NCBI RefSeq assembly: GCF_963668215.1
Contig: NZ_OY764190.1
Span: 5,952,001-6,016,000 of the forward strand
Source: an uncultured Desulfosarcina sp.
Lineage (GTDB): Bacteria; Desulfobacterota; Desulfobacteria; Desulfobacterales; Desulfosarcinaceae
DNA: 64,000 bases
Direction: 5' to 3'
Shown here: piece by piece, positions 24,605 to 34,310 of the stretch
Layout: every line of letters starts with the position of its first letter
Numbering within the stretch: position 1 is the first letter of the stretch
Translations under genes and position numbers: made by a program
Notes under the pieces: model-generated
The model's input: the letters and a program-made list of their open reading frames with translations, nothing else
Databases searched by the model: none
What the model was told of the DNA's origin: nothing

Positions 24605-24765
24605 AATCTCAATGCCTATATATCACAGCCACATCACTTGAATCCGAAATCGATTTCGCTGCCGGAACAAAGGACCTTATCTCGTAGCCGGCCCGATTAC
24701 AGAGACATCGATTAAGCGTATTTCCGAAACGCCGAATTGCATCCTCGAAAGCGGATTTAAAAGCA

Positions 24766-24975
24766 CTAACGCCGCATGGCGTCGTTGGCCATCTGTTTGA
24801 GGATGGAAAGCACATTGCCGCCGCGCTCCCGGGCGATACGATGGGCATCGTCCACCAGTTCGCGGGCGTGGCGCTGCAAGACGGCAGGCTCCGGCAGCGG
24901 TTGCCCGGCCTTTTCATAGCGCCAGGCCAGCAGCCGCAGGGCCAGTTTGACCTGTTGTTCTTTAATGAATCCCAT
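24766..24975 (-). CDS. Small conserved hypothetical protein downstream of holA
   Basis: 69 residues, MGFIKEQQVKLALRLLAWRYE..., predicted helical and basic, ending SILKQMANDAMRR. The coding strand has the GC-rich codon pattern of the neighbouring housekeeping genes and follows holA on the same strand after a repeat array. No known domain recognised. It could be a small nucleic-acid- or protein-binding helix-loop protein; no function is assigned. Confidence 0.6.
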   Translation of the reverse strand: MGFIKEQQVKLALRLLAWRYEKAGQPLPEPAVLQRHARELVDDAHRIARERGGNVLSILKQMANDAMRR

Positions 24976-24976
24976 A

Positions 24977-25043
24977 TGTTGACTGTTAAGCTATTAAGCT
25001 TTCATCTTCGGCCTTTGAGCTTTCAGCTATGAGCTATCAGCTC
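24977..25043. repeat. TAGCTCATAG-type array at the holA stop
   Basis: holA ends AAAAGGAGCTGA on the minus strand and continues TAGCTCATAGCTGAAAGCTC, then AAAGCTTAATAGCTTAAC. The stop codon is within the first word. Words drift from TAGCTCA to AAGCTTAA along the array. Confidence 0.75.
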
Positions 25044-26476
25044 CTTTTGCACAACCCGATCAGAAAGGCCTCCAGCAGCAGCCGTGGGTCCTGTCCGGTG
25101 GATTTCATGGCCAGATCCGTTTGGCTCAAGTTTCCCATAGCCGCGGTCAATTCCTCAAGGGAAAAATTGTCCGCATTTTTCAAGGTCTGAAAAACGGGAA
25201 AGGGGCTTTTCGGATTGCGGGCCAGCACCAGATCGCTGGACGGCTTTTGTTTGCGTTTGGCCGGCTTGCCGCCGGGATCGGCCAGCGCGTCCCAGTTTTC
25301 CATAAGCGCGAAAAAAGATTCGTCGGCGGCCTGAACATCCCCGAAAAAGCCGCTTTTAAACTGGGGAAAGGACATCTGTGCCGACCAGCGGCGATTACGG
25401 TCTTTGAGGATGAAGTCCTTGGCCAGCAGCAGGCGGCGCACCTGGTTGGCCACGGCGGCCAGCAGTTGCAGCGGGTGCATGCCGTCATCCAGCAGGCTCT
25501 GCATGAGAAAAAGGGCGCCGGGCAGATTACGGTCCGCCACCGCGTTGGTAAACTCGAAGATGGGGTCCTTGCGCGTTCGCTGCAAAACGGACGTCACATC
25601 GGCATCCCGGATCGTTTTATGGTCGCCCACAAAATTGATCAACTTCTCCAGGTTGCCGGCCAGGGTGGGAAGATCGAAGCCGGTCCATTCGATCAGCCTT
25701 CGGCGGGCATCCGCAGCCATGGTTTTGCCCGCCGTTGCCAGCGCTTCGTCCACTGCGGCCTGCATCACCGCCTCGCGGGCCATGCGGTCGGTCCGGGTCT
25801 CGCCCTTGGGCACACTGCAATTCACCGCCAGGCCGTCCTGCTCAATCGCTTTGAAAAGGGCTTTGCGGCGGTCAATCACGTCCGCTGTAATCAGCAACCG
25901 ATGCCCCTGGGGAAAGCCCTTTTCCATGGCCGCCTGAAGCAGGTCGGCGTCGTCGCGCTTTTCGGGAACGGCCAGCTTTTTGTCCCGGCAGTAGTCCAGC
26001 AGTTGATCGAACCACGCCGGCGCGCCGCCGTCCACATCCTCGACGATCTTCCGCCTCTGGGTCGGGGTGCCCAAGTCCTCGAAATCCAGGCCGTCCAGCG
26101 CCATGAGATTGAGAAAAGGCCGCGCGGCTTTCTTCACGTTCCCGACCTCGCCGGCCTGAATCATCTTTTCGCGCAATCCCTGTTTGGCATTGGCCGAGTA
26201 AAACAGGCGGGCGTCGCGCAGCACCACCAGCTTGGCACTGGAAAGCAGGGCGTAGGTGTTCAGGCTGGCCAGCATGCTGCCCATGGAGTCCTCCCCGCCA
26301 TCGAAAACCTCGACGCCCGTGGCCCGGTCCGATGGTGGCACCAATTTCTCCATCGCCGCCTCGCAGGCCTTTTTGCACAGCAATTCCTCACCGTAAATCA
26401 AGGTGACCAAAGGCCAGTCCTCGGTGCGGGTCCTGTCGGCGTACTCGGCAACTTCGTTGTAGGCGACTATGGGCAT
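25037..26476 (-). CDS. holA: DNA polymerase III subunit delta
   Basis: 479 residues, well above the usual 330-350. HolA opens the sliding clamp and loads it with the tau/delta' subunits. N-terminal LVTLIYGEELLCKKACEAAM, the LLITADVIDRRKALFKAI strand, LAGNLEKLINFVGDHKTI and FEFTNAVADRNLPGALFLMQ are HolA-like. The surplus length comes from inserts near residues 95-170 (after FYSANAKQGLREKM) and near 370-410. It shares the minus-strand order with lspA and ileS. Confidence 0.9.
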   Translation of the reverse strand: MPIVAYNEVAEYADRTRTEDWPLVTLIYGEELLCKKACEAAMEKLVPPSDRATGVEVFDGGEDSMGSMLASLNTYALLSSAKLVVLRDARLFYSANAKQGLREKMIQAGEVGNVKKAARPFLNLMALDGLDFEDLGTPTQRRKIVEDVDGGAPAWFDQLLDYCRDKKLAVPEKRDDADLLQAAMEKGFPQGHRLLITADVIDRRKALFKAIEQDGLAVNCSVPKGETRTDRMAREAVMQAAVDEALATAGKTMAADARRRLIEWTGFDLPTLAGNLEKLINFVGDHKTIRDADVTSVLQRTRKDPIFEFTNAVADRNLPGALFLMQSLLDDGMHPLQLLAAVANQVRRLLLAKDFILKDRNRRWSAQMSFPQFKSGFFGDVQAADESFFALMENWDALADPGGKPAKRKQKPSSDLVLARNPKSPFPVFQTLKNADNFSLEELTAAMGNLSQTDLAMKSTGQDPRLLLEAFLIGLCKRS

Positions 26477-26618
26477 AGGTTAGCTCATAGGTGGTAGGTG
26501 ATAGCTCATAGCTTATAGCTCATAGGTCTTAGCTGATAGGATGCATCGAATTATGCCGTTGTACCGACATCCCTCAACACTATGATCTATCCGCTATCCG
26601 CTATGAGCTAACCGCTAC
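26474..26618. repeat. Palindromic TAGCTCATAG arrays between lspA and holA
   Basis: Minus strand: lspA ends CCGGAGTAG and runs into CGGTTAGCTCATAGCGGATAG words (26575-26615), then a 40-base spacer, then CTATCAGC, CTATGAGC and CTATCACC words (26476-26535). The halves are inverse to each other. The holA start follows directly. Confidence 0.85.
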
Positions 26619-27169
26619 TCCGGCATTTTCCCAAGAATTACATGCCCGATAAAAATGGCAATACCTACGCTAATGGCGCTGTCAGCCACGTTGAAGGCCG
26701 GCCAGTGATAGGCGCCAATGTAAAAATCCAGGAAATCGACCACCACGCCGAACCGCAGCCGGTCGATGATGTTGCCCGCCGCCCCGCCGAAAATCATGGC
26801 CAGCGCCACGGCCAAAAAGGGATAATTCCGGGGGGTACTGCGGTAGAAATAGACAATCAATCCCATGGCAATGGTCGCTACGCCGAGAAACAGCAGGTTG
26901 CGAAGCCCCGGGCTGCCGGTGGCCATGAACCCGAAGGCGCCGCCAGGGTTGTGGATGTGGGTCAGGTTGAAAAAACCGGGAATCATCGCAATGCTGTGAT
27001 GCAGGGATAGGTTGGCTTGCACCAGCCATTTGGTGAGCTGGTCCAGCACCACTACCAGGCCGGCAATCCCGGCAAAGGGCCCGGCGCCCAGCGAGGGCAC
27101 ACGTCCTTTTGGGTTGGCTTTCTGCCGGGGATTGTCGGATTCGGCGGTTTCGGGGCGGTCGGCTTTCAT
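26615..27169 (-). CDS. lspA: Lipoprotein signal peptidase
   Basis: 184 residues from the ATG at 27169, 10 bases after the ileS stop; the longer frame from 27277 overlaps ileS and is rejected. Four hydrophobic helices and the aspartyl-protease motifs NIIDRLRFGVVVDFLDF and FNVADSAIS are present with catalytic Asp in each. N-terminal LVVVLDQLTKWLV and IHNPGGAFGF are typical. It cleaves prolipoprotein signal peptides in the inner membrane; several lipoproteins here are candidate substrates. The ileS-lspA order is widely conserved. Confidence 0.96.
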   Translation of the reverse strand: MKADRPETAESDNPRQKANPKGRVPSLGAGPFAGIAGLVVVLDQLTKWLVQANLSLHHSIAMIPGFFNLTHIHNPGGAFGFMATGSPGLRNLLFLGVATIAMGLIVYFYRSTPRNYPFLAVALAMIFGGAAGNIIDRLRFGVVVDFLDFYIGAYHWPAFNVADSAISVGIAIFIGHVILGKMPE

Positions 27170-27179
27170 GGCAATGCGA

Positions 27180-29993
27180 TCAATCGGCTGCCGCCGGTAC
27201 GTCCATCCGGGCCAGGGCACCGGCGCAGCGGTTGCAGATGGTGGGATGACCGTCGACGGTTCCCACACTGTCGTCATAGACCCAGCAGCGCTGGCATTTT
27301 TCGCCGCCGGCTGGTTCCACCTTCACCCACACGCCTTCAGTCTCCTGGCCGGCATAGGCGCCGGGAATCTCCCCTTGGGTCATGGCCGCCCGCGATACGA
27401 TCAAAATGGCGCGCAGATCCTCTTTAAAATCCGCCATGACACCGGCCAGTTCGTCGGACAGCCCCACGGTCACCGCCGAATCCAGCGAATGGCCGATGAC
27501 TTTGTCGGCCCGCGCCTTTTCCAGGGCCCGGGTCACCTCGGCGCGCACCCGGATCAGCGTTTCCCATTTGTTGGCCAAGGCTTCGTCTTTCAGTGCCGGG
27601 TCCGGATCGGGGAAGACTGCCAGGTGGATGCTTTCGGCCTTGTCCTTCACCGCCGGCATGTGCTTCCAGATCTCTTCGGCCGTGAACGGCATGATGGGAG
27701 CCATGATGCGGGCCATGGCATCCAGGATCCGGTACATGGCGGTCTGGGCGCTGCGCCGCTCTTCGGAAGCCGGCGGACTGGTGTAGAGCCGGTCCTTGAG
27801 AATATCCAGATAAAACGAAGACAGATCGACGGTGCAGTAATTGTACAATCGATGGTAGATCACATGGAACTCGTAAGTATCGTAGGCTTTCAGGGCCCGC
27901 TCCACCAGCAATTGAAGCTTGTGCAGGGCGAAGCGGTCGATCTCCAGCATCTTTTCCGGGGCGACGCTGTCGGTCTCCGGAGAGAAGTCGTTAAGGTTGC
28001 CCAGCAAAAACCGGCTGGTGTTGCGGATGCGGCGATAGGCATCGCTGAGCTGCTTGAGAATACTGTCGGAAATTCTCACATCGTCCCGGTAGTCCGACGC
28101 CGACACCCACATGCGCAAAATTTCGGCACCATACTTGTCGATCACCGTTTTAGGGGCCACCACATTGCCCAGGGACTTGGACATCTTCTTGCCGTCGGCA
28201 TCCACCACGAAGCCGTGGGTCAGCACGCTACGGTAAGGCGCCTGCCCCCGCAAGCCCACCGCCGTGAGCAGGGCGCTGTGGAACCAGCCCCGGTGCTGGT
28301 CGCTGCCCTCCAGGTAGAGGTCTGCCGGCCAATGCAGGTAGTCCCGGTCTTCCAGGACGGCCGCGTGGCTGACCCCCGAATCGAACCAGACATCCAGGAT
28401 GTCCGTCTCCTTGGTGAAAGAAGCGCTGCCGCAATTGCTGCACACGGCTCCTTCGGGAAGCAGTTCGGCGGCCTCTTTTTCAAACCACACGTCGGCCCCA
28501 TGGGCGGCGAATTCTTCATAAACGCGGTTCATGGTGGCCTCGTCCATGTGGACGGTATCGCACTTTTCACAGATGAACACCGTGATCGGCACCCCCCAGG
28601 CCCGCTGTCGGGATACGCACCAGTCCGGCCGGTTTTCGATCATGCCGTAAATGCGCTCACGCCCCCAGTGGGGAATCCACTGGACCCGGTCGATTTCTTC
28701 CAGGGATTTTTTTCGCAGCCCGGTCTTCTCCATGGAGATGAACCACTGGGGCGTGGCCCGGAAGATCACCGGTTTTTTGCAGCGCCAGCAGTGGGGATAG
28801 CTGTGGCCGATCTCCTCTTTGGCCAGCAGAACCCCTTTTTCTTCCAGGAGACGGTTGATATTCTCGTTGGCCTTGAAAACGAACTGCCCGGCAAACTGCC
28901 CCACCTCCTCGGTAAAAACGCCGTTGTCGTCCACCGGGGAATAGGCGTCCAGCCCGTACTGCAGGCCGACGTCGTAGTCTTCGCGGCCGTGGCCGGGTGC
29001 GGTATGAACGCAGCCGGTGCCCGCCTCCAGGGTCACGTGATCGCCCAGGATAATCAGCGAATCGCGGTCATAGAAGGGGTGGCGGCATCGCTTGTTTTCC
29101 AGGTCGCGGGCCGAAAGGTCGGCGATGATGCGGTAATCGGCAATGCCGAAGGTCTGCATGCAGCCGTCCACCAGTTCCCGGGCCAGGATGAGCACCTGCC
29201 CGTCGCCGGTCTCGACGGCCGCGTATTCGAAATCGGGGTGCAGGGCGATGGCCAGGTTGGCCGGCAATGTCCACGGGGTGGTGGTCCAGATCACCACCGA
29301 TACCGCCTTTCCGGCCAGAGGGGCGGCGATATCCGCCGGATCGTCTTTCAGGGCGAACTTGACGTAGACCGAAGGCGAGGTTTCGTCATGGTATTCGATT
29401 TCGGCTTCGGCCAGGGCGGTTTTGCAGGAGCAGCACCAGTGAATGGGCTTTTTGCTGAGAAACAGGCTCCCATTCAGGGCGAATTTGCAGCACTCCCTGG
29501 CGATGGTCGCTTCATAGCGGTAGTTCATCGTCAGATAGGGGTTGTCCCATTCGCCCATCACGCCCAGGCGCTTGAACTCGTCACGCTGAATATCGATGAA
29601 TTTTTCCGCGTAGGCCCGGCATTTGCGCCGCACCTGGGCCTGGGTCATCTCCTTTTTCCTGCTGCCCAGCTCCTTGTCCACATTGTGCTCGATGGGCAGG
29701 CCATGGCAGTCCCATCCCGGCACGTAGGCGGCATCGAAACCGGCCATCTGCCGGGAACGAACGATGATGTCCTTGAGGATCTTGTTCATCGCCGTACCGA
29801 TATGGATATGGCCGTTGGCATAGGGCGGGCCGTCGTGCAGCGTAAATGCGGGCTTGCCTTCGGATGCCTGGCGGATCTGAGTATACAGTCCCATGGCATC
29901 CCATTGGTTGAGCTGCTCGGGTTCCCGGCCGGCCAAATTGGCCTTCATCGGAAAACCGGTTTTGGGGAGATTCAAGGTCTTCTTGTAATCCAT
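27180..29993 (-). CDS. ileS: Isoleucyl-tRNA synthetase
   Basis: 937 residues, standard length for the bacterial enzyme. Class I signatures: HIGH variant PYANGHIHIGTAMNK near 60 and KMSKSLGN near 605. The editing domain lies between (WTTTPWTLPANLAI). The C-terminal zinc finger is present: CQRCWVYD and CNRCAG. It charges tRNA-Ile. A 1020-codon frame on the opposite strand is an antisense shadow. Confidence 0.98.
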   Translation of the reverse strand: MDYKKTLNLPKTGFPMKANLAGREPEQLNQWDAMGLYTQIRQASEGKPAFTLHDGPPYANGHIHIGTAMNKILKDIIVRSRQMAGFDAAYVPGWDCHGLPIEHNVDKELGSRKKEMTQAQVRRKCRAYAEKFIDIQRDEFKRLGVMGEWDNPYLTMNYRYEATIARECCKFALNGSLFLSKKPIHWCCSCKTALAEAEIEYHDETSPSVYVKFALKDDPADIAAPLAGKAVSVVIWTTTPWTLPANLAIALHPDFEYAAVETGDGQVLILARELVDGCMQTFGIADYRIIADLSARDLENKRCRHPFYDRDSLIILGDHVTLEAGTGCVHTAPGHGREDYDVGLQYGLDAYSPVDDNGVFTEEVGQFAGQFVFKANENINRLLEEKGVLLAKEEIGHSYPHCWRCKKPVIFRATPQWFISMEKTGLRKKSLEEIDRVQWIPHWGRERIYGMIENRPDWCVSRQRAWGVPITVFICEKCDTVHMDEATMNRVYEEFAAHGADVWFEKEAAELLPEGAVCSNCGSASFTKETDILDVWFDSGVSHAAVLEDRDYLHWPADLYLEGSDQHRGWFHSALLTAVGLRGQAPYRSVLTHGFVVDADGKKMSKSLGNVVAPKTVIDKYGAEILRMWVSASDYRDDVRISDSILKQLSDAYRRIRNTSRFLLGNLNDFSPETDSVAPEKMLEIDRFALHKLQLLVERALKAYDTYEFHVIYHRLYNYCTVDLSSFYLDILKDRLYTSPPASEERRSAQTAMYRILDAMARIMAPIMPFTAEEIWKHMPAVKDKAESIHLAVFPDPDPALKDEALANKWETLIRVRAEVTRALEKARADKVIGHSLDSAVTVGLSDELAGVMADFKEDLRAILIVSRAAMTQGEIPGAYAGQETEGVWVKVEPAGGEKCQRCWVYDDSVGTVDGHPTICNRCAGALARMDVPAAAD

Positions 29994-30157
29994 CGATGCC
30001 TCCGTAGCGGAATTTTCATGATAAACAGAGATTTCTACTTTGAAAGCCGGTTCATGTCAAGGCATAGAAATTGATATTGTCGCTTGAAAACCGGTGCTTT
30101 TTGGTTCAGTATGAAGTTTTTCGTCATTGGATCGCTCAACAAAACCGCGGGCCTGCA

Positions 30158-30751
30158 ATGAACCCTGAACGACTGATCCGGCAGATCGAATTTATCCGCG
30201 AAGTGGACAAGCTCAAGACCATCCGCCGCCAGACCCTGCTCACCGATGGAAGCCGCCTGGAAAACGATGCAGAGCATTCCTGGCACCTGGCCCTCATGGC
30301 CTTGGTGTTGGGAGAATATGCCGGCAGCAGCGAAATCGACCTTCTCCATGTGATCCGGATGGTACTGATCCACGACCTTGTGGAGATCGACGCCGGCGAC
30401 ACCTATTGCTACGATAAAGCCGGATACGCAGACAAGCTGCAAAGGGAAACCGCCGTGGCCGAACGCATCTTCAGCCTGCTGCCGGCGGATCAGGCTGCCG
30501 AAATCCGCTCCCTTTGGGACGAATTCGAGGCTTCGAAAACGCCCGAAGCCCGTTTCGCCAACGCTTTGGACCGTCTCCAGCCGCTGATGCACAATGTGGC
30601 CACCCGGGGGCACATGTGGAAACAACACGGCATCGTCCAATCCCAGGTGGTCGACCGCAACCGCAAAATTGCCGATGGCGCACCGGATTTATGGACCTTT
30701 GCCCGCAAGCTGATCGAACAGGCCGTAAATGACGGCCACCTGGCTCCTTGA
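30158..30751 (+). CDS. HD-domain hydrolase (YfbR/HDDC2-like, possible 5'-deoxynucleotidase)
   Basis: 197 residues from the ATG at 30158 (MNPERLIRQIEFI); the longer frame from 30071 has no family match at its start. HD-superfamily metal ligands: ENDAEHSWHLA, then VLIHDLVEIDAGDT and later NALDRLQPLMHN. Related enzymes dephosphorylate deoxynucleoside 5'-monophosphates. It ends 21 bases before the CarB-like gene, with AAAGGAGAAAAG in the gap, so they are probably co-transcribed. A nucleotide-related role for the pair is only suggested. Confidence 0.88.
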   Translation: MNPERLIRQIEFIREVDKLKTIRRQTLLTDGSRLENDAEHSWHLALMALVLGEYAGSSEIDLLHVIRMVLIHDLVEIDAGDTYCYDKAGYADKLQRETAVAERIFSLLPADQAAEIRSLWDEFEASKTPEARFANALDRLQPLMHNVATRGHMWKQHGIVQSQVVDRNRKIADGAPDLWTFARKLIEQAVNDGHLAP

Positions 30752-30772
30752 GCCGCCCTTAAAGGAGAAAAG

Positions 30773-33700
30773 ATGCCTACCCCTTCCCTCCAGAAAGTAC
30801 TCATCATCGGATCCGGTCCGGTCAGAATCGGACAGACAGGCGCTTTTGACGACGCGGCCTGTCGGGCCTGCCATATTTTCAAAGAAGCCGGAATCGAAAC
30901 GGTGATGGTGCACTGCGACCCGTCGGCCCTGTCCACGGACATGGAAACCGCCGACCGCACCTACATGATTCCGTTGACCCCGGCGTCTCTCGAAGAGGTC
31001 CTTTTACGGGAACGGCCCGACGGCCTGCTCCCCTCGGTTGGTGGTCCAACGGCCATGGGCCTGACCAAGGCATTGGTCGACGCCGGCCTGCTGGCGGAAA
31101 AAGGCATCCGCCTGCTGGGGACAACGCCGGAAACCCTGGCGATGATGGGCGACCCTTCGGCGATCTTCGAATGCGCCGACCAACTCGGCCTGCCCACCCC
31201 GAACGGCCGCGCCGTGAGCCGCATCGCCGCGGCGGCAGCGGCGGCCGAAGCCATCGGATACCCGGTATTCGTTCGCGTCGCTCCCCTTGCCGACCGGCTG
31301 CGTCAGGGCATCGTCTACAATGTCGAAGAACTGCGGCTGCTGATATCCGCCGGCCGCCTGCCCTCCGAAGAAATCGATCCGCTGCGCATCGAGGAAGTGC
31401 TTTCCGGCCACCGGGAAGTGGAAGTAGAACTCTTGCGGGACGCGAGCAATCGCGTGCAGCCGCTTGCCATGGCCGAAAACGTGGACCCCGTAGGCATTCA
31501 CAGCGGCGATTCAATGGCCGCCATTCCGCCGTTGACCCTCGACGAGGCCGCCCGCCAACAGATCTTCGATACGGCCTGTAAGGTGGCCGAACGCGTAGGC
31601 GCCGCCGGAATCGTGCAGGTGAAGTTCGCCGTCGCTCCGGGCGGCAGCCCGGTACGCGTGCTGTCCGTGAATCCCTGGTTTTCCCGGACAAGCGCCTTTT
31701 GCGCCAGGTCCTTCGGGGTCGATCTGGCTGCGGTCCACGCCCGGTTGTGCCTGGGCGCCCCCCTTAGTGATGCAATGGAAGACGATGCAATGGAAAAAGA
31801 ACGCCCGGGAATCGCGACCATCATGGATCAAGAAACCGTGGCCGTTCGCCTGCCGCGCTGGGAATTCGAACGTTTCGGGGGCGAAAACGATGCCCTGAGC
31901 GCCCGCATGAAGTCCACGGGCGAGGTCATGGGGATAGGAAGCAATCTGCTGGAGGCTTTACTGAAGGCCGAACGCTGCCGAGTGCCGCAGCATCCTCTTT
32001 TGGGAATGCGGCCGGAATGGACCTCGATCCCCCTCGACGACCTGATGAAGCGACTGGTTCCGCCCTCACCGGATCGCCTGGCTATCCTGCACGAGGCTCT
32101 GAAAAAAGGGGCCCAACCCCGGGATCTCAGTGCGGCCACCGGCATTGACGTCCAATGGATCCGCGAACTGGCCCGTCTGGCGGACCTTGAGGCCCAGCTG
32201 TCTTGCTCCGATGCCCCTTCCCCGGCACCGGAACTGCTGGGCAAGGCCGTCGAAGCCGGAGTGAACGAAGCCGGCCTGGCCCGTCTGCTGAACATTTCCG
32301 ATGAGGCGGCCGCCGGCGCCATCGAAGCGGCCGGAATTCGGATCATGCCCCGGGCCGCCGATCCGCAGGGGCAATCCCGGATATGGTTCACCGCATCGGC
32401 CGATAAAAAAGCTCCCCACAGCCCCCTGGGCAAAAGCGTTCTCATCGCTGGTCCGGGCGCCGGCCGCATCGGGCACGGCATCGAGCTGGACCACTGCTGC
32501 GCCCACGCTGCCCGACGCCTTAGCAAAGTCGGCCGCCGGTCCATCCTGGTCAACAGCAACCCGGCCGCGGCAGGCGGGGTGGACGATGCCGACCGCACCT
32601 ACGTGGCGCCCCTGACGGCCGCCGATCTCAAGGCGGTCTGCAGCCATGAAAAGCCCGACGGGATCATTCTCCAGTTCGGCGGCTACGCGGCCATGGACCT
32701 GGCGGAGGATCTGGAATCCGCCGGATTCACGATACTGGGTACCGCCCCTGCGCAGGTGGCGCTGTCCCAGGATCGCCTGCGCCTTTCGGGTCTGCTCACC
32801 GAAATGGGCATCCCCCACCCCGCCATCGGCAGGGCCGCCAGCCCCGAAGCGGCCATGGATCTTGCCGAGTCCATCGGCTATCCCCTGGTGGTCAGCGTCC
32901 CGGCAGACCGCCATCGCAACCGGTACGCCGTTATCATGGATGCCGACATGCTGGAACAGGACCTGATGGGAACGACCCTGTCGGAAGATGCCCCCATGCT
33001 GATCGAGCAGTTTTTGGAATACGCCATCGAGTTGGAGGCCGACGCCCTGTGCGACGGGAAATCGATCTACGTGCCGGCCGTCATGGAGCATATCGAACTG
33101 GCCGGTGTGCATTCGGGGGACTCTTCCATGGTAACGCCGCCCTACAGCACGCCGCCGCGCCACATTGAGACCATCAACGCCTACATCCGCAAAGTCGCCC
33201 TGAAACTCGATGTCAAAGGGCTGCTCAATACCCGTTTTGCCGTTTACAACGACACGGTCTATCTTCTGGCGGCCCGTCCCTGGGCCTGCCGGACCCTGCC
33301 GATGATTTCCAAGATCTGCGATGTGCCCATGGCCCGGCGGGCGGTGGACATCATGCTGGGCATGGCTCTGGACGAAATGGACCTGCCCCGGCGCCTGCTG
33401 CCCTACTACGCCATCCGTTCGTCGGTTTTCCCCTACGACATCTTCCCCCAGGCCGATCCCCTCTTGGGGCCGCAGATGCGCTCCACCGGCCAGGTGATGA
33501 CGCTGGCCGAGGTTTTCGGCATGGTCTATTTCACTTCCCAGCAAGCCGCCGGTCCCTGCCTGCCCGGCCGGGGAAATATTCTGGTCACGGTCACCGACGA
33601 AGACAAGCCCAGCATCCTCGAACCCACCCGGCTGTTCAATGAAATGGGATTTGGTATTCTGGCTACCCGCGGCACCCACGCTTTTCTCAGGAAAAACGGA

Positions 33701-33973
33701 ATCCCTTCCCGTCTGGTGAAAAAGATCGGTTTTGGCCGGCCCGACCTGGTGGACGCCATCAAAAGCGGCGAAGTCGCCCTGGTGGTCAACACCCCCAGCG
33801 GACATCGAAGCCAGTTGGACGATGCTTTGATCCGCAAGACCGCCATCCGCTACAACATCCCCAATATTACGACTCCGGCGGGCGCCATGGCCGCGGCCAA
33901 AGGCATCGCGGCCCACAAGCAGGGGCTGGAAATGCTGTGCACACTGCAGTCCTATGCCAGGACGCTGAGATAG
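30773..33973 (+). CDS. Carbamoyl-phosphate synthase large-subunit homologue with altered active sites
   Basis: 1066 residues, the full CarB length with both halves: IGSGPVRIGQTGAFDDAA at the N-terminus, GPGAGRIGHGIELDHCCAH near 555, the allosteric MGS-like domain from about 940. Key positions differ from catalytic CarB (by-eye alignment to the E. coli enzyme). First ATP-grasp: the RPSFTMGG loop reads VRVAPLADR, Q285 appears as K in VKFAV, and E299 in EMNPR becomes S (SVNPW). Second: RPSYVLGG reads SVPADRHR, Q829 becomes R (NTRFAV), E841/N843 become A and R (LAARPW). Metal ligands in both halves seem lost, while the fold and frame are intact. Probably a pseudoenzyme or an enzyme with another chemistry; a separate true CarB is expected elsewhere. 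Confidence 0.85.
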   Translation: MPTPSLQKVLIIGSGPVRIGQTGAFDDAACRACHIFKEAGIETVMVHCDPSALSTDMETADRTYMIPLTPASLEEVLLRERPDGLLPSVGGPTAMGLTKALVDAGLLAEKGIRLLGTTPETLAMMGDPSAIFECADQLGLPTPNGRAVSRIAAAAAAAEAIGYPVFVRVAPLADRLRQGIVYNVEELRLLISAGRLPSEEIDPLRIEEVLSGHREVEVELLRDASNRVQPLAMAENVDPVGIHSGDSMAAIPPLTLDEAARQQIFDTACKVAERVGAAGIVQVKFAVAPGGSPVRVLSVNPWFSRTSAFCARSFGVDLAAVHARLCLGAPLSDAMEDDAMEKERPGIATIMDQETVAVRLPRWEFERFGGENDALSARMKSTGEVMGIGSNLLEALLKAERCRVPQHPLLGMRPEWTSIPLDDLMKRLVPPSPDRLAILHEALKKGAQPRDLSAATGIDVQWIRELARLADLEAQLSCSDAPSPAPELLGKAVEAGVNEAGLARLLNISDEAAAGAIEAAGIRIMPRAADPQGQSRIWFTASADKKAPHSPLGKSVLIAGPGAGRIGHGIELDHCCAHAARRLSKVGRRSILVNSNPAAAGGVDDADRTYVAPLTAADLKAVCSHEKPDGIILQFGGYAAMDLAEDLESAGFTILGTAPAQVALSQDRLRLSGLLTEMGIPHPAIGRAASPEAAMDLAESIGYPLVVSVPADRHRNRYAVIMDADMLEQDLMGTTLSEDAPMLIEQFLEYAIELEADALCDGKSIYVPAVMEHIELAGVHSGDSSMVTPPYSTPPRHIETINAYIRKVALKLDVKGLLNTRFAVYNDTVYLLAARPWACRTLPMISKICDVPMARRAVDIMLGMALDEMDLPRRLLPYYAIRSSVFPYDIFPQADPLLGPQMRSTGQVMTLAEVFGMVYFTSQQAAGPCLPGRGNILVTVTDEDKPSILEPTRLFNEMGFGILATRGTHAFLRKNGIPSRLVKKIGFGRPDLVDAIKSGEVALVVNTPSGHRSQLDDALIRKTAIRYNIPNITTPAGAMAAAKGIAAHKQGLEMLCTLQSYARTLR

Positions 33974-34310
33974 TTCCGAGTTTGCTGTAAAGAAAAAATC
34001 ACCGACCAACCGTCTATCGGGTGGTTTGATAAAGCGCCCTCGAAATGGGTTGAACTCCAGAGCCATGAACGTCGAACATCGAACGTCCAACTTCGAACTT
34101 CGAATAAGGAATGACGTCGTTTTAGATATTTTTTAGAACTTGCTTTACAAACGGCACCAAAGGATTAGGAATTTTTTTGTTGGACAACGAAGCGATCTTT
34201 TCATTCGACGTTGGACGTTCGATGTTCACTGTTCGACGTTCAAGAAACATTTGCCGATTGAGCCTCTATCCTAACCGTTTCGGTTCGCTAACCTCTTTCG
34301 GACAAGGTTT
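33974..34310. other. Intergenic region holding opposed GAACGTC arrays
   Basis: Between the convergent CarB-like gene and rsmG. It contains the two word arrays described at 34067-34246 and no gene. A possible terminator (ACCGACCAACC...GGGTGGTTTG) lies at about 33999-34032. Confidence 0.5.
34067..34246. repeat. Opposed GAACGTC arrays
   Basis: 34067-34110 reads GAACGTCGAACATCGAACGTCC and further GAAC/CGAAC words. 34202-34246 carries the inverse: TTCGACGTTGGACGTTCGATG. A 90-base AT-rich spacer separates them. Two arms of about 40 bases could pair. No gene lies in the loop. Confidence 0.85.

Noticed and set aside
24609..24917. 102-codon minus-strand frame next to the small holA-downstream gene
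   Set aside because: Overlaps the more credible 69-residue gene in another frame and has a biased, unlikely composition.
27012..30074. 1020-codon open frame antisense to ileS
   Set aside because: The product has no recognisable family and mirrors ileS codon structure; high-GC genes often leave the opposite strand open.
32066..34090. 674-codon open frame antisense to the CarB-like gene
   Set aside because: Antisense shadow, and its 5' end lies in a repeat array. The plus-strand CarB-like frame has clear homology.
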